Translations under genes and position numbers: made by a program | Notes under the pieces: model-generated | What the model was told of the DNA's origin: nothing | The model's database searches: none | What the model saw: the letters and a program-made list of their open reading frames with translations, nothing else | Part shown: piece after piece, positions 16,470-24,311 of the stretch | How positions within the stretch are numbered: position 1 is the first letter of the stretch | Layout: every line of letters starts with the position of its first letter | Assembly (NCBI GenBank): GCA_038252255.1 | Contig: JBBSAM010000008.1 | Location: 81,189 to 145,188 of the forward strand | Reading direction: 5' to 3' | DNA: 64,000 nt | DNA from: Chersky-806 sp038252255 | GTDB lineage: Bacteria > Actinomycetota > Acidimicrobiia > IMCC26256 > JAENVU01

Positions 16470-17903
16470 ATGACGGCGACGCTCGACCGGCTGCAGGTAC
16501 CGGAACCGGCATCTGCTCCTGGGTCGTCGTCTCGGGTGCATGTCCATCGGAGCACCATGTTGCTCCTCGCCGCTCTCGTCGGGGTCGGAACCGTGTTGCG
16601 CTTCTGGGGGCTCGGCGCGTCACGGCTGAACTACGACGAGTCGTTCACGGCGGTCGCCGGCCGGCTTCAGCTCGGCACCCTCTTCAGCTTTCTCCGTGCG
16701 CACGACTCGCACCCGCCGCTGGACTACTTGCTCCGCGCCCCACTCGCCCGCGCGGGAGTCAGCGAGCTGTGGTTCCGAGCCCCGTCCGCACTGCTCTCCT
16801 TCGGTGCGTTGGCCCTCTTCGCCTGGGCCATGCGCTCGCGGGGCCGCCTCGGTGTGATCGCGACCGCATTGATGGCGGTGAGCGCGTTCCAAGTCGTTCA
16901 CGGGCGGGAAGCGCGCATGTACGCCGAGCTCGAGCTCATCGGCGTCGCAGTCGCCGTCCTGGCCATGGCTTGGCAGTCGAAGCCCCGGCGGGTGCACGCG
17001 TACGCGCTCGGAGCCCTGGTGTTCATCGGTCTCCTCACGCACGTGTCGATGTTCCTGCTCGCGGCAGGTCTGCTCGTGCTCCCGGGTCGACGCACTGATC
17101 GCGACGCGTGGCACTGGCGGCTCGCCATCGTGCTCGCCGGGCTCGGCTGGACCCTGCTGTGGAGCCCGGCCTTCCTCGCCCAGGCCGGCGGTGGGCACTC
17201 GGCGTGGATACCGCCGACGACGCTGTCGACGCTCACCACCGCGGTCGGCCGCCTCCTCACGTTCGCGCCCGCTCTCGCGCTCGTCGCGGCGGTCGCGACC
17301 ATCGCGGGAGGAGTGATGCTCCGGCGTTCCGACGCGGTGCTGGGTCGCGTCTGGATCTGCTGCTTTGCCTTGCCGTTGGGACTCGCCGCGCTGTTGGGAC
17401 TCGTCGAACCGGTGGTGCTCGACCGGACGTTCACGCTGATGGCGTGGGCGCCCTGCCTCGCGGTGGCGTGCCTCCTCGACCTGCTGGTGTCGCGGCGCCC
17501 GCTGCTCGGAATCGCCACGCTCGCCGCCGTCTTCGTGGTGCTCGTTCCGTCGACGATCGCCACGATCCAGGTGCCCACGGGCCCTGACACGCCACTGCGG
17601 GTACTCGCCAGTCGGGCGAAGCCCGGTGACGTCATCGCGGTGAGGCCCGCGACGAAGGCCCCCGAGATCGCCTGGTCGCTCGGCGTACGTGGAGGCCACC
17701 CCGTCGAACGGGTCGCGGTCCCCGGCGTACCGAACGCATTCGGGATCCGGCTCGGCCCGGGCCGGCCGTCCGGACGGACCTGGCTCCTCGACTGGCGCTC
17801 GTACCGGGTCCCGCCCGTCTCCGCCGCACCCCGGTGTGCCACGCGCTGGACCTGGGGGCACACGCACATCCGGTGCCTCTCGCAGATCGGGCAACAGCTC
17901 TGA
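16470..17903 (+). CDS. Membrane glycosyltransferase, GT39/PMT_2-like
   Basis: The 477-residue protein has about ten hydrophobic segments from residue 30 to 370. Its first outer loop carries LNYDESFTAVAGRLQ (about 53-67), with the Asp-Glu pair used by GT-C enzymes of the ArnT/PMT group, and ends HDSHPPLDYLL. These enzymes transfer a sugar from a polyprenyl-phosphate carrier to an acceptor outside the cytoplasmic membrane. The C-terminal 100 residues are a soluble extracytoplasmic domain with a few cysteines. AGAGGAAG lies before the ATG. It is the first gene of an operon with the 67-residue protein and a lipoprotein hydrolase. Confidence 0.85.
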   Translation: MTATLDRLQVPEPASAPGSSSRVHVHRSTMLLLAALVGVGTVLRFWGLGASRLNYDESFTAVAGRLQLGTLFSFLRAHDSHPPLDYLLRAPLARAGVSELWFRAPSALLSFGALALFAWAMRSRGRLGVIATALMAVSAFQVVHGREARMYAELELIGVAVAVLAMAWQSKPRRVHAYALGALVFIGLLTHVSMFLLAAGLLVLPGRRTDRDAWHWRLAIVLAGLGWTLLWSPAFLAQAGGGHSAWIPPTTLSTLTTAVGRLLTFAPALALVAAVATIAGGVMLRRSDAVLGRVWICCFALPLGLAALLGLVEPVVLDRTFTLMAWAPCLAVACLLDLLVSRRPLLGIATLAAVFVVLVPSTIATIQVPTGPDTPLRVLASRAKPGDVIAVRPATKAPEIAWSLGVRGGHPVERVAVPGVPNAFGIRLGPGRPSGRTWLLDWRSYRVPPVSAAPRCATRWTWGHTHIRCLSQIGQQL

Positions 17904-17943
17904 TCACGTCATGCGACTGATCTCGCCTCGAGAGGAGGACCTC

Positions 17944-18147
17944 ATGCAGCAACCCGCTGACAACGCGAGCCCGGAGACGCTCTCGCTCGGCACCGCGATC
18001 GAAGTGCGGAACCACTTCTGCGCGATCTGGTGCACGGGGTTCGAAGTCGCCGGTTCCACCGGCACGGGTTACCTGGTCCGCCGCACATCGGATCGCTACG
18101 TGCTCCCCCTGGCGTTCCCGACCCACGAGGTCCGACGGCAGTCCTGA
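17944..18147 (+). CDS. Conserved-looking 67-residue protein
   Basis: The small protein (MQQPADN..., then AIEVRNHFCAIWCTGFEVA, GYLVRRTSDRYVLPLAF, EVRRQS) has the character of an all-beta SH3-like or Tudor-like fold: a short strand VRN.F...W..GFEVA followed by a turn and a second strand pair. I recall similar small actinobacterial proteins, without function. AGGAGG lies 8 nt before the ATG at 17944. It sits 40 nt after the glycosyltransferase gene and 63 nt before the lipoprotein gene, within the same operon. Confidence 0.6.
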   Translation: MQQPADNASPETLSLGTAIEVRNHFCAIWCTGFEVAGSTGTGYLVRRTSDRYVLPLAFPTHEVRRQS

Positions 18148-18210
18148 CCAGAGATCGAACGGGCAGCCCGCGGTCCTTCTCCCCTTCGGTTGTAGAAGGC
18201 TGCGAACCAG

Positions 18211-19227
18211 ATGGTCCGCGGAACGGCACGCGTGTTGATTGCGATGGTGCTGGCGAGCGCGCTCGGCGCCACCGCGGCAGGGTGCGGCGATCAGAGCGGT
18301 GACGGTGGCTCTCGCTCGGATGCGGTGAGCCGCTCGCAGGTGTCCGGCGCACCGTGTCGCCGTCGAGCCACCGGCGACGAGGTGCTCGACCCGGCCCCCG
18401 GCGAGACGCCGGCAGTGGTGCTCCACCGTGTGACGCTGGTCGACCAGAGCCGGACGACCCCGGCGATTCCGAACCGGCCGGCCTCGGGCTGCCGGGTGCT
18501 CGTGACCGAGATCCGCGTCCCGGCAAGGGCAACCGGTCCACTCCCGCTGGTGGTCGTCGCGCACGGGCTCGACGGCAAACCGAGCTCGCTGGCTCCCCTG
18601 CTCGATGCGTGGGCCGGCGCGGGATACGTGGTGGCGGCACCGACCTTCCCGACCACCAGCAAGGATCGCAACGGCGTGTCGTTGCTGTCGGAGTCCATCG
18701 ACCAGGCGGCCGACATGCGCTTCGTCATCGGTCAGATGCTGACCCGGAGTCGAGCGCGTGCCACGGGCTTCCTCCGCGGGTTGATCGACAGCCGCCACAT
18801 CGGCGTCGCCGGGATGTCGCTGGGTGGCCTCAGCGTCTACGGGCTGATCTCGAACACGTGCTGTCGGGACACCCGGGTGACGGCGGCGATCCTGATGGCC
18901 GCGGTCTGGCGACAGTTCCCGGACGACCGGTACGAGGACAACGAAGTGCCCGTGCTCATCGTGCAGGGCGACGCCGACCTCGGCTACCACAACAGTCGCG
19001 AGGCCTATCCGGAGCTCGTGCCGCCCAAGTGGTTCATCACGCTGCACGGTTCAGGGCACTCGCCGCCCTTCGAGGCACCACCCGGGCCCGAAGCCCCGTT
19101 CGTGTACGCCTCGACCACCTGGTTCTGGGATCGCTACCTGAAGGACGACGCCGGCGCGGGCCAACGGATCACGAGTGCCGTGGACGCGAGCCACGGCACG
19201 GCAACGTTGCAGCGAGACCTCGGGTAG
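18211..19227 (+). CDS. Lipoprotein alpha/beta hydrolase (dienelactone-hydrolase/PAF-AH-like)
   Basis: The 338-residue protein has a signal peptide ending in a lipobox (ALGATAAGCGDQ, Cys about 25). The hydrolase domain runs from about 75: VVVAHGLDG (oxyanion region, about 112-120), GMSLGG nucleophile elbow (Ser about 204), VLIVQGDAD (acid, about 252) and HGSGHSPPF (His about 283). It probably removes esters or acyl groups from envelope lipids or polymers. It is the third gene of the GT39-like operon, with no separate promoter seen. The reaction class is likely; the substrate is unknown. Confidence 0.82.
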   Translation: MVRGTARVLIAMVLASALGATAAGCGDQSGDGGSRSDAVSRSQVSGAPCRRRATGDEVLDPAPGETPAVVLHRVTLVDQSRTTPAIPNRPASGCRVLVTEIRVPARATGPLPLVVVAHGLDGKPSSLAPLLDAWAGAGYVVAAPTFPTTSKDRNGVSLLSESIDQAADMRFVIGQMLTRSRARATGFLRGLIDSRHIGVAGMSLGGLSVYGLISNTCCRDTRVTAAILMAAVWRQFPDDRYEDNEVPVLIVQGDADLGYHNSREAYPELVPPKWFITLHGSGHSPPFEAPPGPEAPFVYASTTWFWDRYLKDDAGAGQRITSAVDASHGTATLQRDLG

Positions 19228-19244
19228 CCCCGGCGTTCGCCGGG

Positions 19245-19754
19245 TCAGGAGTCGAGGGCGCTCGCCTGCGGGGCCGGAAGGCTCACCGCGCCGGGGCGAG
19301 CCTTGAAGAGCACCTGGTCGAGCAGCGCGAACTGGAGGACCCAGAGCAGCCCGTAACCACCGAGGTTGCCGGCCAGGATCGTTCCCGTGTGAACCATCGG
19401 GGTCAGGTGCATGTGCGCGGCCCACGAGTCGGCGAGGCCGACGGTCAGGGTGGAGAGTCCGAGCCCGCAGAACGCCAGCACCCAGAACGGCAGCACCTCT
19501 CGCCACGGGTCACTGCGATCACGTCGGCCCCAGGTCCACCGGCGGTTGAGGGAGTAGGAGGGGATGGTGGCGATGCTGGTCGCGATGACGTTGGCCAGGG
19601 CCGCCACGATCCCGAAGACCGACGTGGCGACGACGATGACCGTGAAGCTGATCACCGTCGTGACGGCGGACACGCTCATGCACCGCGTCAGCCGACCGAC
19701 GAGACGCGGCCGGGCGGGCGCGGGAGCGGGACGGTCGAAGGCGAGCGTGGTCAT
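19245..19754 (-). CDS. GtrA-family membrane protein
   Basis: A 169-residue protein with four membrane segments (about 24-45, 49-69, 88-110, 122-145) and the family motif YSLNRRWTWGRR near residue 67-77. GtrA-type proteins are thought to flip or carry polyprenyl-phosphate-linked sugars for wall glycan modification. The start ATG shares one base with the stop of the polyprenol-phosphate glycosyltransferase gene, so the donor synthase and the flippase are co-made. Together with the GT39-like and GT87-like enzymes this would deliver a lipid-linked sugar to the outside. Confidence 0.85.
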   Translation of the reverse strand: MTTLAFDRPAPAPARPRLVGRLTRCMSVSAVTTVISFTVIVVATSVFGIVAALANVIATSIATIPSYSLNRRWTWGRRDRSDPWREVLPFWVLAFCGLGLSTLTVGLADSWAAHMHLTPMVHTGTILAGNLGGYGLLWVLQFALLDQVLFKARPGAVSLPAPQASALDS

Positions 19755-20614
19755 CAGCGCGCACCCGAGCGCGGGCGGGCGAGCATCAGCTCCCGCGACG
19801 GCGCCGCCACGCCGGGGGACCCGGGGGCTCCGGGAAGAGCGTCGGTGGGCTCTCCATGCGGGCGAAAGAGGTTGTGGACGGCGCGCCGGGTGACCATGCG
19901 CAACGCCTCACGGATGATGGCGCCGGACATCTTCGACTCGCCGGCGGACCGGTCGCGAAAGACGATCGGGATCTCGGAGATCGCCGCGCCGGCATGTTGC
20001 GCGCGATCCGTCATGTCGATCTGGAAGCCGTAACCGGTCGTCGTCACCGACGGGAGGTCGACCGCGCGGAGCAGGTCGGCCCGGTACGCGCGGTAGCCGG
20101 ACGTCACGTCGCGCACCCGCAGACCCAAGAGCGTCCGTGCGTACCAGCCCCCGGCGCGCGAGAGGAACCGGCGGCGCGCCGGCCAGCCGGGGGTGTCACC
20201 GCCCGGCACGTACCGGGAGCCGATGGCCAGGTCTGCGCCGCGTTCGACCGCCGCCACGAGCGCGGGAAGCTCGCGCGGGTCGTGGGACAGGTCCGCGTCC
20301 ATCTCGATGAGGACGTCGTATTCATGCGCGAGGCCCACGCCGAATCCGGCGCGGTACGCCGGGCCCAGGCCGGGCGGGCCGGTGCGGCGCAGAACGCTCA
20401 CGTGGCCGAGCTCGGCGTTCGCCGCTTCCGCCAGCTCGGGGGTTCCATCGGTGCTGCCATCGTCGACGACGAGCACGTCCGCGTCGGGCAGTGCGGTCCG
20501 GATGCGGCGGAGGACGGGCCGGATGTTGGCGCTCTCGTCGAGCGTCGGGAGCACGACGAGGACCCGGGGCCGGGGCGCTCGGAACGGGGGGTGCGTCTGC
20601 TGCATGAGGCTCAT
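19754..20614 (-). CDS. Polyprenol-phosphate glycosyltransferase (dolichol-phosphate mannose synthase-like)
   Basis: The 286-residue GT2 enzyme has VVLPTLDESANI near residue 19, VVDDGSTDGT near 48-57, the metal-binding EMDADLSHDP near 104-113, SRYVPGGDTPGW near 134 and EIPIVFRDRSAGESKM near 227-242. That is the full signature of bacterial polyprenol-phosphate mannose/glucose synthases (Ppm1/DPM1). It makes a lipid-linked sugar at the inner membrane face. ATG 20614 has AGGAG upstream. GtrA follows with one-base overlap. The TTCAGC promoter sits 100-133 nt upstream. Confidence 0.9.
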   Translation of the reverse strand: MSLMQQTHPPFRAPRPRVLVVLPTLDESANIRPVLRRIRTALPDADVLVVDDGSTDGTPELAEAANAELGHVSVLRRTGPPGLGPAYRAGFGVGLAHEYDVLIEMDADLSHDPRELPALVAAVERGADLAIGSRYVPGGDTPGWPARRRFLSRAGGWYARTLLGLRVRDVTSGYRAYRADLLRAVDLPSVTTTGYGFQIDMTDRAQHAGAAISEIPIVFRDRSAGESKMSGAIIREALRMVTRRAVHNLFRPHGEPTDALPGAPGSPGVAAPSRELMLARPRSGAR

Positions 20615-20713
20615 GGGTGGCGTCTCCTCGCTGGGTTGGCCCGTGGGACGCGGCACGCGCGATTCGATCGGAGACCGCTGCGTGCGAGCTCGACAAGATC
20701 AGGCATGAAGATG

Positions 20714-20747
20714 ACGATGCCGGAGCAGCGCTGAACAACCGTTGAAC
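20714..20747 (-). promoter_or_regulatory. Tandem-box promoter for the glycosyltransferase-gtrA operon
   Basis: On the minus strand: GTTCAAC-GGTT-GTTCAGC (20747-20730), 10 nt, then CATCGT (20719-20714) as a -10. It lies between the end of the histidine-kinase gene and the glycosyltransferase gene, in the transcription direction. Confidence 0.7.
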
Positions 20748-20788
20748 GTCGGAGCACCCGGCGGGGCCGACGACCCTGTCGTTCGCGG

Positions 20789-22150
20789 TCAGGCGTCGAC
20801 GGCCGGGAGGCGGACCACGAAGTGGGCGCCGGGCCCTGCATCCTCCACGGTGATCTGGCCGTCGTGCGCTTCGACGATCTCACGGGTGATCGCCAGGCCG
20901 AGGCCCGTGCTCGCCCCGTCACGCGATCTCGCATGGTCGATGCGGCTGAAGCGTTCGAAGACCCGCTCGCGGTCGGCCACCGGGATTCCGGGTCCATCGT
21001 CGGCGATGCCGAGCTCGATCGTGTCGTCGACCTCCTGCACCGAGATCGATACTTGCTGATTCGCGTACCGTTCGGCGTTGTCCAGCACGTTCCGGACCGC
21101 CCGTCGCAGCTGATCCGGATCCCCGAGCACCTGGCCGGCCGATACGCGGTGGACGTCCACGGAGACCTGGCCACGGGTCCGCAGGCGCTCCGCCTCGTGG
21201 AGCACGACATCGTCGAGATCGACCGGCACTCGCTTCGGCGACCCGAGGTGCGCTTCGAGCCGCGCCAGGGTGAGGAGGTCGTCCACCAGGCGTTGCATCT
21301 CGGTCACCTCCAAGAGCGCTTCCTGCTGGTCGTTGCGCCAATCCGGTTCCGATCGGGAGGCACGACTGACCTCGAGCCGCGCCCGCAGCGAGGTCAGGGG
21401 ACTCTGCAGCTCGTGCGACGCGTCCGAGACGAAGCGACGCTGCCGGGCGGCGGCGTCATCGAGCCGGTCGAGCATCGAATTCATGGTCCGGGCGAGCCGG
21501 CCCACCTCGTCATGGGTCGGCGGCTCGGGCACCCGCCGGTGCAGCTCGCCTTCCCCTATCTCGCTGACCTCCGTACGGATCGCCTCCACCGGCCGCAACG
21601 CGCGCCCGGTCACCCGCCACGTCGTGAGCGCAACGAGCCCGACGAGCAGCGGGAGCCCGATGCCCAACACCAGCGCGAGGTGCTGCGTCGCGTCGTCGAC
21701 CGCTTCGAGCCGGTCTCCTGCATACACGATGTCCGGACCGGTTGGAGTCTCGACGCGGCGCACGGCGACCCGGAAGCGGTCGCCGTCGAGCCCGGAGATC
21801 GTGCGGGTGACCACCCGCATCTTCGTGCTCTTCGGTGTCACCCACACCACGCGTCCTTCGTTGCGAAGGTTCTCGCTCGCGCCCAGCACCTTCCCGCTGT
21901 CCACGGAGACCACCTGAGTAAAGGCCGCGTCCTCCCTGGCTGCGGTCAGCGTCTTGGGGAGCGCCCGCCGTTTCGCGAGGGCCGCGACGTCGGCGGCGCG
22001 GTTGCGGGCCCGACGCTCGAGCCCGGCGACCAGTGCTCGTTGCTGCACCACCAGCAGGAGAATCGCGCCGGCGACGAGCGCTACCGTCACGACCAGCGTC
22101 GCGAACACGGTCGTGCGGACCCTGACGGTCGCGAACCATCTACGTCTCAA
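20789..22150 (-). CDS. Sensor histidine kinase of the envelope block
   Basis: The 453-residue kinase has two membrane segments (about 9-33 and 155-178), an extracytoplasmic sensor of about 120 residues, HAMP to about 228, the phosphoacceptor H-box SDASHELQSPLTSLRARLE near 245-263 and an ATPase domain (NVLDNAERYA, DDGPGIP, STGLGLAI). It phosphorylates the regulator encoded before it. The likely start is TTG at 22150, overlapping the regulator's end by 11 nt; longer readings are in an unrelated stretch. Its sensor has no recognised domain, so the stimulus is unknown, but the target genes point to envelope state. Confidence 0.88.
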   Translation of the reverse strand: MRRRWFATVRVRTTVFATLVVTVALVAGAILLLVVQQRALVAGLERRARNRAADVAALAKRRALPKTLTAAREDAAFTQVVSVDSGKVLGASENLRNEGRVVWVTPKSTKMRVVTRTISGLDGDRFRVAVRRVETPTGPDIVYAGDRLEAVDDATQHLALVLGIGLPLLVGLVALTTWRVTGRALRPVEAIRTEVSEIGEGELHRRVPEPPTHDEVGRLARTMNSMLDRLDDAAARQRRFVSDASHELQSPLTSLRARLEVSRASRSEPDWRNDQQEALLEVTEMQRLVDDLLTLARLEAHLGSPKRVPVDLDDVVLHEAERLRTRGQVSVDVHRVSAGQVLGDPDQLRRAVRNVLDNAERYANQQVSISVQEVDDTIELGIADDGPGIPVADRERVFERFSRIDHARSRDGASTGLGLAITREIVEAHDGQITVEDAGPGAHFVVRLPAVDA

Positions 22151-22814
22151 CGTCGACCCGGTACCCCGCGCCTCGAACCGTCTGGATCGTGGCCCGGCCG
22201 AAGGGCTCGTCGACCTTGCGGCGGAGCCGGCGCACGTAGACCTCGACGATGTTGTCGTCGCCCTCGAATGCGAAGTCCCAGACGTGCTCCAGCAGCTCCC
22301 GTTTGCTGACGGCCGTGCCGGCGCGCCGCGCCAGGTACTCGAGCACCGCGAACTCACGTGGGCTCAGCGCGATCTCCATGTCGCCGCGGAGGCACTGGTG
22401 CGCCGCGGGATCAAGGTGGAGATCACCGATCTCGATGATCGCCGGCCGCTCGGCTCGTCCGCGCCGGACCAACGCCCGCAGCCGGGCGAGCAGCACCACG
22501 AACGAGAACGGCTTCGACAGGAAGTCGTCTGCGCCGGTATCGAGCGCTTCGGCCTCGTCGTACTCACCGCGCTTCGCGGTCAGCATCAGGATCGGCGTCC
22601 AGTTCCCTGCCTCGCGCAGACCCGCGCAGAGGCGGTAGCCGTTGATCCCCGGCAACATGACGTCCAGGACGATCGCGTCGTAGTGCTGCTCGGTCGCCAT
22701 CCACTGGCCATCCGTACCGTCGAGCGCGACGTCGACCGCGTAGCCTTCTTGTTCGAGCCCCCGCTTCACGGTGGCGGCGAGCCGCTTGTCATCCTCGATC
22801 ACGAGGATCTTCAT
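22140..22814 (-). CDS. OmpR-family response regulator, proposed master regulator of the block
   Basis: The 224-residue protein has a receiver domain (acidic pair EDD near 7-9, phospho-acceptor Asp in LDVMLPG near 51, Lys in SKPFS near 101) and a winged-helix domain (about 128-222) ending in VYVRRLRRKVDEPFGRATIQTVRGAGYRV. The recognition helix is within EGDDNIVEVYVRRLRRK. OmpR-type regulators bind tandem 11-bp repeats; six such sites occur around it, one on its own promoter. ATG 22814 has GGAGG 5 nt upstream. It is followed by its kinase gene with an 11-nt overlap. The link to the boxes is inference from position and design. Confidence 0.93.
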   Translation of the reverse strand: MKILVIEDDKRLAATVKRGLEQEGYAVDVALDGTDGQWMATEQHYDAIVLDVMLPGINGYRLCAGLREAGNWTPILMLTAKRGEYDEAEALDTGADDFLSKPFSFVVLLARLRALVRRGRAERPAIIEIGDLHLDPAAHQCLRGDMEIALSPREFAVLEYLARRAGTAVSKRELLEHVWDFAFEGDDNIVEVYVRRLRRKVDEPFGRATIQTVRGAGYRVDVET

Positions 22815-22881
22815 CGTCACCTCCGCGGCATGAACCCTCCCGGGCCGCGAGCGGACACGAGACGAGAGGAATCCCGCGCCT

Positions 22882-22914
22882 ACGGTACGCTCCCCTGCTG
22901 AACACCCGCTGAAC
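22882..22914 (-). promoter_or_regulatory. Tandem-box promoter of the response regulator (autoregulation)
   Basis: On the minus strand: GTTCAGC-GGGT-GTTCAGC (22914-22897), then TACCGT (22887-22882) 9 nt on. Two identical perfect boxes, the best match in the set, in front of the regulator's own gene. Confidence 0.75.
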
Positions 22915-22930
22915 GCGCTCGCGGATCGGC

Positions 22931-22964
22931 GTTCAGCGTTCCTTCAGCCGGGGCGGCACAGCAT
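22931..22964 (+). promoter_or_regulatory. Tandem-box promoter of the GT87-like gene
   Basis: GTTCAGC-GTTC-CTTCAGC (22931-22948), 10 nt, then CAGCAT (22959-22964). It is divergent from the regulator's own site 16 bp away. The -10 covers an in-frame ATG at 22963, so the real start is downstream at 23005. Confidence 0.7.
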
Positions 22965-23004
22965 GCGCAGACCTCGAAACGGGGGAGCTCCCACGACCGA
23001 GATC

Positions 23005-24276
23005 ATGGCTCGCGACCTGCGGGACACCGACTCATCCGCCGGCGAAGCGAACAGGCCGGCCCGACGCTTTCCTACGCGGATGGTCGTCGCGACCGTGGTC
23101 ATGCTCGTCCTCGCGTACGCGATCCAGATCGCGGTGTACGGCAACGGTGGACATAGCTCGCTGAGCGACCTGCCGCGGGTGTTCCTCCACCGCGGGGTCG
23201 GCCCCGGTGCGCTGCCGTACGTCAACCGGGTCACGGAATACCCGATCGGCTCCGGCGTCCTGCTCTACCTCGCGGCGCTCGTCTCCCCGACTCCCCTCGG
23301 CGTGCTCACGACGACCGCGGCCGCCGCCGGTGCACTCTGCGTCTGGATCACCGTGATGCTCGAACGGCGTTGCGGTTCGCGCGCGTGGCGTTGGGCGATC
23401 GGAACCCCGCTGTTGCTCTTCGCGTTCCAGAACTGGGACGTGTTCGCCATCGCCGCGGTCGTCGGTGCATTGCTGGCCTACGAGCGCCGACGCGACCGCC
23501 TGACCGGAGCCTTTCTCGCCCTCGGGGCTGCGGTGAAGCTGTTCCCGGCCGTCTTGATCCCGCCGCTCTTCGCCCGTCGCTGGTCGGAAGGCGACCGGCG
23601 CGGCGCTCGCCGGCTGGCGGTGTCCGGCATCGGTGTCCTGGCGCTGCTCAACCTTCCCTTCGCCGTCGCCAACCCGAGTGGGTGGTGGTGGCCGTTCGCG
23701 TTTCAGAGCCAACGCAACGCGACGTGGGGAAGCGCGTGGTACTGGGTGTACCGGCTCGTCGGCCTCCCGGTGCACGGCGCGAGCGGAGCGCAGTTCGCGA
23801 ACGCCGTCTCCTTCGCCGCGCTCCTTGTGGGCATCGGATGGCTCACGTATCGCGCGGCCCGCATGAGGTTGGAACCGTTCGCGATCGCGGCGGGCGCGGT
23901 GGCGATCTTCGTGCTCTGCAACAAGGTGTACTCACCGACGTACGACGTCTGGCTCGTCGCCTTCTTCGTGTTGCTCCCGCTCCCCCGCCGACTGTGGGTC
24001 GGCTTCTGCGTGGTCGACGTCGCCGTGTTCGCCACGGTCTACGGCTACCTCCACGGTGTCGACTCCTCGGGGTTCGTGCACGCGGTGCTCCCGTGGCTGG
24101 TGCTCGCCCGAACGCTCGTCCTCGTCCGGGTGATCTACCTCGCGACGCGTGCGCCGGCGGGGGTGAAGGAGACCGACACGGTCGCCGTCCCCCCGCGGGA
24201 ACCGGCACGGTCACCGTTGTCGGAGATCGTCCCCGCGCCGACGGTCTTCACGGGATCCCCGCGCTCTCCCGCTTGA
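23005..24276 (+). CDS. Membrane glycosyltransferase, GT87-like (DUF2029)
   Basis: The 423-residue protein has about ten hydrophobic segments. The loops carry the family features: VNRVTEYPIGSGVLLY near 72-87 (outer-face acidic residue), FAFQNWDVFAIAA near 140 and ALGAAVKLFPAVLIPPLF near 175-192. GT87 enzymes are polyprenyl-phosphomannose-dependent alpha-mannosyltransferases in mycobacteria and relatives. The start 23005 (MARDLRD) is preferred to the ATG at 22963 because the latter falls in the -10 of its TTCAGC promoter. It is a single gene; it likely uses the lipid-linked sugar made by the neighbouring polyprenol-phosphate glycosyltransferase. Confidence 0.82.
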   Translation: MARDLRDTDSSAGEANRPARRFPTRMVVATVVMLVLAYAIQIAVYGNGGHSSLSDLPRVFLHRGVGPGALPYVNRVTEYPIGSGVLLYLAALVSPTPLGVLTTTAAAAGALCVWITVMLERRCGSRAWRWAIGTPLLLFAFQNWDVFAIAAVVGALLAYERRRDRLTGAFLALGAAVKLFPAVLIPPLFARRWSEGDRRGARRLAVSGIGVLALLNLPFAVANPSGWWWPFAFQSQRNATWGSAWYWVYRLVGLPVHGASGAQFANAVSFAALLVGIGWLTYRAARMRLEPFAIAAGAVAIFVLCNKVYSPTYDVWLVAFFVLLPLPRRLWVGFCVVDVAVFATVYGYLHGVDSSGFVHAVLPWLVLARTLVLVRVIYLATRAPAGVKETDTVAVPPREPARSPLSEIVPAPTVFTGSPRSPA

Positions 24277-24311
24277 TCTTCGAGCGCCGATTCGTAGTCT
24301 GAGCCGGTCCG

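Noticed and set aside
22963..23004. ATG at 22963 as start of the GT87-like gene
   Set aside because: It lies in the -10 hexamer of the boxed promoter; the ATG at 23005 leaves room for a transcript start.
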